Source of the DNA: Bacteroidia bacterium
Lineage (GTDB): Bacteria > Bacteroidota > Bacteroidia > Cytophagales > Cyclobacteriaceae
Assembly (NCBI GenBank): GCA_030432655.1
Contig: JAUILA010000005.1
Location: 62,001-126,000, forward strand
Reading direction: 5' to 3'
Length of the DNA stretch: 64,000 bases
Part shown: positions 51,708 to 59,240 of the stretch, piece after piece
Position numbering within the stretch: position 1 is the first letter of the stretch
How the letters are laid out: every line of letters starts with the position of its first letter
Made by a program: the position numbers and the translations under genes
Notes under the pieces: model-generated
Databases searched by the model: none
What the model was told of the DNA's origin: nothing
What the model saw: only the letters and a program-made list of their open reading frames with translations

Positions 51708-52277
51708 CTAAAGTTCTGCTTTAAGGCGGCTGAGCGTATAGGGTGTAACACCCAGGTACGATGAAATGACTTTGCTTGACAGTCTGGTTAATATATTTGG
51801 TTGGTACTCCAGGAGCCATCTTAATCTTTCAAGAGCAGAATCTCCCTGTAAACCATATATGCGCTCCTGTGAGGTGGTATAGGCCATTTCCAACATATCC
51901 CGGTAAATCCGGTTTACATGAGGATTTGTATCAACTAGGTAATAAAAATCTGTCCGGTGTATTACGAGAAGTTCAGTTGGTTCCAGGGACTGGATGAATT
52001 CAAAAGACGGTTGCTGATTTATAAAGCTTGAAAGTGCCGTTCCAAATTTATTTTTGAAAGCGAAATACCTAGTGACTTCTTTGCCTTCCATATTCGTTGT
52101 ATAAAGTCTGAGACAGCCTTCATTTACAAAATATAAATTGTGGCAAATTCGTCCGCTTCTTAACAGGTACTCATTACGCCTGCTCTCGATGGGTTTAAAA
52201 TAATCCCTCAGAAATTCAAATGACTCCTGGTTAATACCGGTTTTTGCCTCGAAATAATTAAAAAGGAGGGAATGCAT
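51708..52277 (-). CDS. Crp/Fnr-family transcriptional regulator
   Basis: A 189-residue regulator: a cyclic-nucleotide-binding-type beta-roll (ESRRNEYLLRSGRICHNLYF, EGKEVTRYFAFKNKFG) followed by a short HTH (LSSKVISSYLGVTPYTLSRL). No conserved RSAE-like phosphate-binding motif is visible in the beta-roll, so cAMP binding is uncertain; members of this group in Bacteroidota often bind no nucleotide. Possible targets include the neighbouring DUF2306-like gene at 52327. Confidence 0.87.
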   Translation of the reverse strand: MHSLLFNYFEAKTGINQESFEFLRDYFKPIESRRNEYLLRSGRICHNLYFVNEGCLRLYTTNMEGKEVTRYFAFKNKFGTALSSFINQQPSFEFIQSLEPTELLVIHRTDFYYLVDTNPHVNRIYRDMLEMAYTTSQERIYGLQGDSALERLRWLLEYQPNILTRLSSKVISSYLGVTPYTLSRLKAEL

Positions 52278-52326
52278 TGAATGAATGTAGTTATTTCTAA
52301 GGGATTAAACGAATCCTAAAGTATGA

Positions 52327-53064
52327 TCAGGACAACGGCAGCCCCATCACCCAGTCCACAAATTGTTGCCAGATATCAAACCGGAAAAGCAGGAAATCGG
52401 ATATGTGGTAGACCAGAATGATCATGAAGGCAATCGGAAATCCATGCAGGGTCCGTCGCTTTTTCCAGTCAAGGATACATAAAATAAGGAGAATAGTATC
52501 CGCCAGTCCAAATCCAATGAGCTGTATCCAGGGCACGCCATTCATAGCAGGGAGGGAGGGGAGGACGGATTCAAAATTGAAGAAGATGATGCGGCTGAAT
52601 ACAGGTGTAAACGCAGGGAAAAGTGTGCATATCATATACCTCGCATGCGTGGCCGGATCCTTTCTGAAACGAATCGCCAGGCCATAAAGAATCCCGAAAA
52701 CCACCAGCGCATTAAACATATGTCCGAATTCGACATAGTAATTATCATACGGAAAATCCTCCGGAAGACGGGTAACACTCAGGTGCACAGCCCTTACCCC
52801 GGAAATCAGTAAAAGGGGCACCAGGCCGTAGGAAAGCCTGCCAATCAAGCGATGCAGCTTTCGCTTATTCAGCCTGATCAGTAAAGCCTGGCTTATCAGC
52901 ATGAGACACCATATGGTCATCAGGATTCCGTGCACATGAATAACTGAACCGACGGGTCGCAACGGATTGCTGAAATACGTCGGCCAGAATGCCCAAAGTG
53001 CAAGTAGAAAATAGACCAGGAAGTAAATCGAACTGTTCCGGTTCAGGGCTTTGGTAAGGTTCAT
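52327..53064 (-). CDS. DUF2306-like multi-pass membrane protein
   Basis: A 245-residue integral membrane protein with about seven helices, starting with SSIYFLVYFLLALWAFWPTYF. Family-like sites: HVHGILMTIWCLMLISQALL, LHRLIGRLSYGLVPLLLISG (HRLxGR), a helix with HMFNALVVFGILYG and RKDPATHARYM. DUF2306-type proteins resemble cytochrome-b-like or ferric-reductase-like membrane folds with several histidines. Function unknown. The Crp/Fnr regulator gene is immediately downstream on the same strand. Confidence 0.75.
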   Translation of the reverse strand: MNLTKALNRNSSIYFLVYFLLALWAFWPTYFSNPLRPVGSVIHVHGILMTIWCLMLISQALLIRLNKRKLHRLIGRLSYGLVPLLLISGVRAVHLSVTRLPEDFPYDNYYVEFGHMFNALVVFGILYGLAIRFRKDPATHARYMICTLFPAFTPVFSRIIFFNFESVLPSLPAMNGVPWIQLIGFGLADTILLILCILDWKKRRTLHGFPIAFMIILVYHISDFLLFRFDIWQQFVDWVMGLPLS

Positions 53065-53171
53065 TGCGCCAGGTTGGTTGATTATCAGGGATGAATGCGA
53101 TTATAACATGGTATAATCTAATAAATTCATTGCCCATATCAAATAATCAATACCTGTTTGATGCTCCCGTG

Positions 53172-53630
53172 TCAATCGCTATCGCAACCCGATTCATCTA
53201 TCGTGTAGGCCATGGTGGTGATTTTCCAGGTGCCTTCTGTTTTAATCAGAGTGAAAACATCGACCCCGCAATGGGAGAATTCTCCATTGACCCTGAATTC
53301 ATAAGGAACCCACGCCATGGCAATCCCATTTTTTGCTTTAATAACATAATCAAGTGGTGTTTCCTGTAACTGTTCGTCCGGATCAAATGATTTATAATCC
53401 TCCCTGCTGTAACGCATTCTTCTTCGGGAAGGCTGGCGGATATTGTTCAGTGTCCAGATTTGTCCGTCCGGCTCAGCTACTTCCTGCATCATCAACGTAT
53501 CCTGATTGGCCAGGGAGAGGAAAAACCGGTCGATCTGGTGTCTTATCGCCATAACATCTTCATTTTTATTTTCCTGGGCATGCACCTGAATAACCACAAA
53601 AAGCAGTAATAAAAAGCAGAATTGTTTCAT
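53172..53630 (-). CDS. secreted NTF2-like (SnoaL-type) protein
   Basis: A 152-residue protein with signal peptide (KQFCFLLLLFVVIQVHAQ) and an NTF2-like cone fold: DVMAIRHQIDRFFLSLANQD is the first helix, then IWTLNNIRQPSRRRMRYSRE, MAWVPYEFRVNGEFSHCGVD and TWKITTMAYTID. Such proteins range from enzymes to small-ligand binders; nothing indicates a substrate. Its 5' region is divergent from the AraC-fusion regulator gene (161 bp gap). Confidence 0.85.
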   Translation of the reverse strand: MKQFCFLLLLFVVIQVHAQENKNEDVMAIRHQIDRFFLSLANQDTLMMQEVAEPDGQIWTLNNIRQPSRRRMRYSREDYKSFDPDEQLQETPLDYVIKAKNGIAMAWVPYEFRVNGEFSHCGVDVFTLIKTEGTWKITTMAYTIDESGCDSD

Positions 53631-53791
53631 TTAAATTTTCATTATGGTTGAAGGCGTAATAAGATATCAATATACGGCTATTTGATAAGTATCCTGCTGA
53701 TTGCTGAGCCATGAAGAAAAATCATAATCTCAAAAGATATGGTTTAACATTTATTGCATATAAATTAGCAGACTGATAAATTAAGGTTCCG

Positions 53792-55456
53792 ATGAAACCA
53801 GCTACCCAGTACACCAAAAGCGGAAGAATCAATATTGCTTACCAGGTATTTGGTTCCGGTCCGGTTGACCTGGTGTACATTCCGGGTTGGGTTTCAAATA
53901 TTGACTGGATGTGGGCATGTCCCGAACTGGTTAATTTTCTCCAGGAGCTTGGAAAAATATGTCGTGTGATCCTGTTTGATAAGCGCGGCACCGGTCTGTC
54001 GGATCGTATCGTTGAGTTATCCACCCTTGAATCCCGCATGGATGATATCCGTGCTGTTATGGACGCCATCGGTTCGGAAAAGGCTGTTTTATTTGGTCAT
54101 TCGGAAGGCGGTTCCGTATCAGCCCTCTTTGCCGCCACCTATCCAAACCGTACGATTGCCCTGATTACCTTCGGGGTTTTTGCCAAACGGCGCTATGCAC
54201 CGGAGTATCCCTGGGCCCCCACTGACGAGGAGCGCCAGAAGGTCTATGATGCCATTGAAATTAACTGGGGCAGCGGAAACATGAACCTTGAATCACTGGC
54301 CCCGTCAAAGGCTCACGATAGTGTATTTATGGAGTGGCTTGCCAACTACTTTCGCTCAGGTGCAAGTCCGAGTGCAGCGATGGTGCTGACCAGGATGAAT
54401 ACCGAGGTGGACATCATCGATATCCTGGGCTCCATTAAGGTTCCCACCCTGATCATGCAGCGGACGCATGATATTGATGTAAAGATTGAGGAGGGAAAGT
54501 TTATCGCGGAAAGGATCCCCGGGGCGGTTTTTAAAGAATTTGACGGTCATGATCATCTTTTCTGGGTGGGAAATACCAAGGAAGTAGTAAGTGAAATGAA
54601 AGCATTCATTTCCAATGTCAAGCCGGCCGTAAACTATGAGGAGCGCTTGTATACTATTATGGCGGCAAGGATCATTCCCCTGGATAAGCGAGCAAATGAT
54701 CCGAAGGAAATGATCAGTCAACTGGTTAACCGGTACCGGGGCAAGATCACTTATTATGATCATCAGACGGTCATCGCCATTTTCGAAGGTCCCAGTAAGG
54801 CAGCAAATTGCAGTGCGGATCTGAGCCGTGCCATTGAGGCATTCAATACCAGGCTAAGCATCGGCATTCACATAAAGGAAGGCGCGGTAAACGAAGAACA
54901 TATTATCGGGGACGCTACAAGAGAGCTTTTTCTAAGAATCCTGCTGGCAGCCGAACCTGGCCAGGTGCTTATTACCCAGGCTGTGAAATACCTGTTATCC
55001 GGCTCAGGCCTCAGTTTTTCAGAGCATAAACTTGTATCAGAACCGGTATCAGCAGAACCACTCATGTTGTTCCGCCTGATAGACCAGGGGGATGATACCG
55101 AAGTACGGTCGCTGCTCACCAGAAACCCCAAATATGAAACGTTTCTCGACAATGTGTTGCAGGCAATTGACGACCACCTGAGCGATGAAACCTTTGGTGT
55201 AGAGCGGTTATGCCGCGAGGTGGGAATGAGCGAACGGCAAATTCAGCGCAAACTGAAAGCCGTTACCAATAAGTCTCCGAATCAATTGATCTCTTCCGTT
55301 CGCCTTCACCGCGCCAAGGAATTACTGCTGTCCAGCGATCAGAATATTGCGGAGGTGGCTTTCGAAACCGGATTTTCAAACCCTTCCTACTTTTCCAAAT
55401 GCTTTAAAAAGGAATTCGGAAAAAGCCCTTCCGACCTGCTTCAAGCGAATTCCTGA
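53792..55456 (+). CDS. alpha/beta-hydrolase / pseudo-cyclase / AraC-HTH fusion regulator
   Basis: A 554-residue regulator with three parts. 1-280: alpha/beta-hydrolase with nucleophile S104 in FGHSEGGSVS, an Asp in HDIDVKIEEG and catalytic His in FDGHDHLFW. 285-425: degenerate class III cyclase-like domain (VIAIFEGPSKAANCS, SIGIHIKEGAVN, LLAAEPGQVLITQAVKYLLS); the FTDxxGST metal-binding motif is replaced by MAARIIPLDKRA, so it should not make cyclic nucleotide. 445-550: AraC-type HTH (VERLCREVGMSERQIQRKL and IAEVAFETGFSNPSYFSKCF). The hydrolase and pseudo-cyclase probably sense a small molecule and control DNA binding. Three-half-site promoters before 55636 and 58229 are its likely targets. 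Confidence 0.92.
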   Translation: MKPATQYTKSGRINIAYQVFGSGPVDLVYIPGWVSNIDWMWACPELVNFLQELGKICRVILFDKRGTGLSDRIVELSTLESRMDDIRAVMDAIGSEKAVLFGHSEGGSVSALFAATYPNRTIALITFGVFAKRRYAPEYPWAPTDEERQKVYDAIEINWGSGNMNLESLAPSKAHDSVFMEWLANYFRSGASPSAAMVLTRMNTEVDIIDILGSIKVPTLIMQRTHDIDVKIEEGKFIAERIPGAVFKEFDGHDHLFWVGNTKEVVSEMKAFISNVKPAVNYEERLYTIMAARIIPLDKRANDPKEMISQLVNRYRGKITYYDHQTVIAIFEGPSKAANCSADLSRAIEAFNTRLSIGIHIKEGAVNEEHIIGDATRELFLRILLAAEPGQVLITQAVKYLLSGSGLSFSEHKLVSEPVSAEPLMLFRLIDQGDDTEVRSLLTRNPKYETFLDNVLQAIDDHLSDETFGVERLCREVGMSERQIQRKLKAVTNKSPNQLISSVRLHRAKELLLSSDQNIAEVAFETGFSNPSYFSKCFKKEFGKSPSDLLQANS

Positions 55457-55463
55457 CATTGAA

Positions 55464-55571
55464 TGTCGGAATTGTTGCATCCTGTTGAGTAGATCCTGAC
55501 TCCTTGTCGGAATTGTTAACGCTCTCACCGGATTTGTCCTAGCTGTAAGGTGGTTTTGGCCACTACATTTG
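55464..55571 (+). promoter_or_regulatory. activator-type promoter with three AraC-like half-sites
   Basis: TGTCGGAATTGTT at 55464-55476 and 55505-55517 (identical, 41 bp apart), then ACCGGATTTGTCC at 55527-55539 (21 bp after the second), and a Bacteroidota -7 box TACATTTG at 55564-55571, 37 bp beyond. No canonical -33 TTTG lies at the right distance, which suits an activator-dependent promoter. Drives the 80-residue gene at 55636. Confidence 0.72.
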
Positions 55572-55635
55572 TAGTCGAATTCGAGTCAATAAAAACTGGA
55601 TATCAAAGCCGCTTTAAATAACGAAACAATCTCAA

Positions 55636-55878
55636 ATGCAACCAACTTCAAATATATCGCTGAAGGAAATCCCGACAAATGAACTTCTGAATGAACTTCA
55701 AGTCAGGGGAGAGGTGTCCTTGTATCCGTCAAACGATACTGAGGAATTAAAAATTAAGGTCTTCAGTATATTCTGGAAACATCTATCTGTCATTGAATTA
55801 TACGACTTGCTTTCCATTCATGTGCGCAGACACCCGACGCAAAAGCAATCCGGCGAAATCTGTTTGTCTGACAACTGA
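55636..55878 (+). CDS. hypothetical small protein
   Basis: An 80-residue protein without signal, membrane segment or recognisable family; charged and mixed helix/strand (TNELLNELQVRGEVSLYP, LKIKVFSIFWKHLSVIELYD). It is supported as real by its position after a strong, shared-architecture promoter (half-sites and -7 box at 55464-55571) with a 65-bp leader, and by lying on the same strand upstream of the acyl-CoA ligase gene. Function unknown. Confidence 0.6.
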   Translation: MQPTSNISLKEIPTNELLNELQVRGEVSLYPSNDTEELKIKVFSIFWKHLSVIELYDLLSIHVRRHPTQKQSGEICLSDN

Positions 55879-55977
55879 TTAAGCCAGAATTGGACTCGTG
55901 GCCAAAAATGATCGCCCGGAAAGACGACTGAATAATATAACTCAAAATAAGTAGTGGCTGGAGGGCCTGTACAGAAA

Positions 55978-57696
55978 ATGCAAATGGCTATGAATGAGGA
56001 ATTGCACACAAGATCATCCCAGGTTTGGCTTAAGCATTATCCCCGGGGAATAAACAAGGACATTTCGATCAGGGAGGATTTTTCCCTGGCTGGTTTTATC
56101 GAGAAAAGTACGCAAAAGTATCATTCACTGCCGGCATTCGACTGTATGGGCACCTCTTTATCTTACAAAGAAATTGACCGTCTATCGGCATGCTTTGCAT
56201 CCTTTTTACAACATGATCTTGGATTGGAAAAAGGACGTAGAATTGCCATTCAGATACCGAATATCCTTCAATATCCTGTAGCTCTTTTCGGGGCGTTACG
56301 TGCAGGACTCGTTGTTGTGAATACAAATCCCATGTACACGGAACGTGAACTGAAATACCAGCTCATCGATTCGAGAGCAGACGTTATTCTGATCCTGGAG
56401 AATTTTGCCAGTAAACTGGAGCGGGTCTTGCCGGAAACCTGTTTACAGCACGTTATTATCACCAGGCCAGGTGATCTTCTTGGTGGTGCTAAAAAAAACC
56501 TAGTTAACAGCATAGCCCGATACTTCAAAAAGGATATCCCCGCATATCATTTACCCGGAGCCATTTACTTCACCCAGGCCCTGAGAAGCTGCCGGGGCAG
56601 GAATTTCAGAAAGGCAGACATCACGGCCGATGATACGGCATTTTTGCAATATACAGGAGGAACAACCGGCATTTCAAAAGGAGCGCAGCTAACCCACAGA
56701 AACATTCTGGCGAATATTGATCAATTGTCCCACTGGCTGTCGGTTCGGTTAAATGAGGGTGAAGAAGTGGCAATTACACCTCTTCCGCTGTATCATATTT
56801 ATGCCTTGGTCATCAACTGCTTTGTAATGATGAAAATAGGTGCCCGTAATATCCTGGTGCCGGATCCACGAAATTTAAAAAGCTTATTCAAGACAATGCG
56901 TAAATATCGTTTTACACTATTTACAGGAATAAATACCCTTTTCAATAACATGATGAAACATCCTGAATTTGCTAAGATGGACTTTTCCGGGCTTAAAATT
57001 TCCAGTGCCGGGGGAATGGCTCTCCAGTCCGCTGTTGCAAATGAATGGATGCTTCGGACGGGTACGCCCATTTCAGAAGGATACGGACTTACCGAAACCT
57101 CACCGGTGCTTACAAGCAATATTCCTCTTGCCGGATGGCTTCGGCCCGGCAGTATCGGTCTTCCGCTGCCAGGCACCCTGATACGCATTGCCGATGATTA
57201 CGGAACAGAAGTTCCTTATGGTACCCCTGGGGAAATTCAGGCGAAAGGTCCGCAGATCATGAAAGGTTACTGGAACCGGCCTGAAGAAACAAGGGAAGCA
57301 TTCACCAGCGATGGCTGGTTTAAAACAGGTGATATAGGAATTATGGAACCGGATGGTTTCTGCCGAATGATCGACAGAAAAAAAGAAATGATTAACGTTT
57401 CCGGTTTTAACGTTTTTCCTACCGAAGTGGAAGAAGTGGTTGCCCGGCATAACAAGGTACTGGAGGTTGGGGCGGTCGGAGTACCGGATGCGCATTCGAC
57501 CGAAGCGGTTAAAATATTCGTGGTAAAAAAGGATCGCCTGCTGACTTACGAAGAATTATTCTCCCATTGCCGAAAATACCTTGCCGCGTATAAAGTCCCG
57601 AGGCACATCGAATTCTGCGAAGGCCTGCCAAAATCAACTATCGGAAAAGTACTTCGGAAGGCCCTGAAGGAGAATACTGCTCCGGCATCTTTCTGA
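55978..57696 (+). CDS. long-chain fatty acid--CoA ligase
   Basis: A 572-residue AMP-forming acyl-CoA ligase (FadD type): A3 motif YTGGTTGISKGAQLTH, A5 GYGLTETSPVLTS, A7-8 FKTGDIGIMEPDGF with DRKKEMINVSGFNVFP, and the catalytic Lys in PKSTIGKVLRKALK at the C-terminus. Start chosen at the ATG at 55978, the first of three in-frame ATGs within 13 bp (55978, 55984, 55990); the GTG at 55954 upstream is possible. It may share the promoter at 55464-55571 with the 80-residue gene, which would place lipid activation under the fusion regulator. Confidence 0.93.
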   Translation: MQMAMNEELHTRSSQVWLKHYPRGINKDISIREDFSLAGFIEKSTQKYHSLPAFDCMGTSLSYKEIDRLSACFASFLQHDLGLEKGRRIAIQIPNILQYPVALFGALRAGLVVVNTNPMYTERELKYQLIDSRADVILILENFASKLERVLPETCLQHVIITRPGDLLGGAKKNLVNSIARYFKKDIPAYHLPGAIYFTQALRSCRGRNFRKADITADDTAFLQYTGGTTGISKGAQLTHRNILANIDQLSHWLSVRLNEGEEVAITPLPLYHIYALVINCFVMMKIGARNILVPDPRNLKSLFKTMRKYRFTLFTGINTLFNNMMKHPEFAKMDFSGLKISSAGGMALQSAVANEWMLRTGTPISEGYGLTETSPVLTSNIPLAGWLRPGSIGLPLPGTLIRIADDYGTEVPYGTPGEIQAKGPQIMKGYWNRPEETREAFTSDGWFKTGDIGIMEPDGFCRMIDRKKEMINVSGFNVFPTEVEEVVARHNKVLEVGAVGVPDAHSTEAVKIFVVKKDRLLTYEELFSHCRKYLAAYKVPRHIEFCEGLPKSTIGKVLRKALKENTAPASF

Positions 57697-57791
57697 ACCA
57701 TTCTTACACTTCAGGCCCCATGCCCCTGCGTATAATCCGGCCTGCACAGAGTGAGTGAATACTGATTCGAACATGATCCGCTATTTTATTG

Positions 57792-57803
57792 TTTACATGT
57801 AAA
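57792..57803. promoter_or_regulatory. 12-bp palindrome before small gene
   Basis: Perfect palindrome TTTACATGTAAA ending 8 bp before the ATG at 57812. Possible small operator; only one copy seen. Confidence 0.25.
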
Positions 57804-57811
57804 TCAGCGAC

Positions 57812-58060
57812 ATGTCAGACAACGAAGCCAGAGACATCATTAAAAACATTACACCGGGTACGCGCCTGGAGATAATAAAAACGAATGGCGATATTATCGA
57901 AGTAGTGCTTGCCAGCCAGGAAGTACGCGGATTGGAGGAAAAACGCTATGATAACCTCGTGGTCCCTGCCTTACCTGCGGCCCTTATTGTGTACGGGGGC
58001 CGTTGGGGTAAATTCCGTCTGGATACGCAGGATATTGTCAGTATAGTGCAAATCAGCTAA
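57812..58060 (+). CDS. small SH3-like hypothetical protein
   Basis: An 82-residue cytoplasmic protein; predicted small beta-barrel (TRLEIIKTNGDIIEVVLASQ, LVVPALPAALIVYGG, KFRLDTQDIVSIVQIS), similar in shape to SH3/Sm-like proteins. No family recognised. It follows the acyl-CoA ligase by 115 bp and is 168 bp upstream of the secreted-repeat lipoprotein. Confidence 0.6.
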   Translation: MSDNEARDIIKNITPGTRLEIIKTNGDIIEVVLASQEVRGLEEKRYDNLVVPALPAALIVYGGRWGKFRLDTQDIVSIVQIS

Positions 58061-58091
58061 GCCCCTTTCCTTTATACCCGGCTTATCCCAA

Positions 58092-58199
58092 TGTCGGATT
58101 AGTTACACGTATTTCATTTCAGGCTTCAAAGAAGGTCGGAAAATTACAAGCTTCTACCGGTTTTGTAGCCGCTTCAGTTTTTCACGCGCCCTACCTTTG
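58092..58199 (+). promoter_or_regulatory. second activator-type promoter with three half-sites
   Basis: GTCGG at 58093-58097 and 58135-58139 (42 bp apart), ACCGGTTTTG at 58156-58165 (21 bp after), and -7 box TACCTTTG at 58192-58199, 36 bp further. Compare 55464-55571: 41, 21 and 37 bp. The order, motifs and spacing match. Drives the lipoprotein gene at 58229. Confidence 0.72.
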
Positions 58200-58228
58200 C
58201 GACAGTAAAAATTCAAAATAATGACGAA

Positions 58229-59044
58229 ATGAAAAATTATCAAATCTACTTCAAATGTCTGTTAGTCTGCGTTTTATTGGCCTTTACCGGCTGTGATGAT
58301 GATGACAACGAAAATTATGTCCCGGATCCGGATGAATTCGGAATCAGTTTACTTGAAACTTCACAGTTCGGAAATATCCTGGTATCACAAAACTTCCAAT
58401 CAATATATTTCTTCACAAGTGATGTGAATGGAGGAAGTAATTGCGTGGGTGGTTGTCTTTCCGCATGGCCTCCTGTGGTTATTGGCGAATCTGAATTAAC
58501 AGTAGGGACCGGCTTACTCGCAAGTGACTTTTCCACTATTACCCGTTCAAACGGACAAATACAGCTCACTTATAAAGGCTGGCCTTTGTATTATTTCTCC
58601 CCGGATGCTGATGGTGATCTGGAAGAGAATGGCGCCATTCAGGGAGATGGAATTGGCGGTGCCTTTTTTGTTGCCAAACCGGATTACACTGTGATGCTGG
58701 CCCGTCAGATATTCGGACAGGACGAGTCACCAACCACCTATCTGGTTGATGACCGCGGATTATCACTGTATGATTTTACAGGAGATGAGGAAAACGTAAG
58801 TAATTGTTCCGGTGGGTGTGCGGAAGTCTGGCCTCCGATCCAGACACCGGCTTCCTTCATAGTACCATCCGCACTGAATACATCTGATTTCAGCTACCTG
58901 GAACGTAATGATAATTTGGGAAATCAGCTATCCTTTAAAGGAAACCCCCTTTATTATTTCGCACCGGATGAGTCGGTCCGCGGTAATGTTCTCGGAGAGG
59001 GTGGAGCAGACGGCAAATTCTTCGTTGCTGGTAAAGAGCTGTAA
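58229..59044 (+). CDS. lipoprotein with two COG4315 secreted repeats
   Basis: A 271-residue lipoprotein (lipobox TGC, C about 22, followed by DDDDNEN). It has two copies of the PF03640/COG4315 secreted repeat: the first includes GGSNCVGGCLSAWPPVV and YKGWPLYYFSPD, the second NCSGGCAEVWPPIQ and FKGNPLYYFAPD. These repeats are widespread in secreted and surface proteins of unknown function, with conserved Cys and Trp. Its promoter is the second three-half-site element, so it is probably controlled by the fusion regulator at 53792. Confidence 0.87.
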   Translation: MKNYQIYFKCLLVCVLLAFTGCDDDDNENYVPDPDEFGISLLETSQFGNILVSQNFQSIYFFTSDVNGGSNCVGGCLSAWPPVVIGESELTVGTGLLASDFSTITRSNGQIQLTYKGWPLYYFSPDADGDLEENGAIQGDGIGGAFFVAKPDYTVMLARQIFGQDESPTTYLVDDRGLSLYDFTGDEENVSNCSGGCAEVWPPIQTPASFIVPSALNTSDFSYLERNDNLGNQLSFKGNPLYYFAPDESVRGNVLGEGGADGKFFVAGKEL

Positions 59045-59080
59045 CAACTGACAACCTTAGCAGGATTATCAACATCTGTG

Positions 59081-59117
59081 AAAGTGGTTCGGGACCTTCC
59101 CGGACCACTTTTTATTT
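59081..59117 (+). terminator. intrinsic terminator after secreted-repeat lipoprotein
   Basis: 13-bp stem AAAGTGGTTCGGG (59081-59093) / CCCGGACCACTTT (59099-59111) with one G-U pair, loop ACCTT, followed by TTATTTT. Confidence 0.85.
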
Positions 59118-59240
59118 TAGCGGACCAAACAAAAAGAAATAACCAAAACCCTGTCTGTCCTTGTTATATAGTAGCTAGTGGAATGAAAATACCGGTTAAC
59201 TGAATTATGAGGGGTATATCGGACGGAAAAAATACTTTCA

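Noticed and set aside
53641-53791. A third three-half-site promoter for the AraC-fusion gene itself
   Set aside because: No GTCGG or ACCGG motifs occur in this gap, so direct autoregulation by the same array is not supported.
57100-57495. Antisense open frame over the acyl-CoA ligase
   Set aside because: The ligase motifs on the plus strand are unambiguous; the antisense reading has no recognisable domain or start context.
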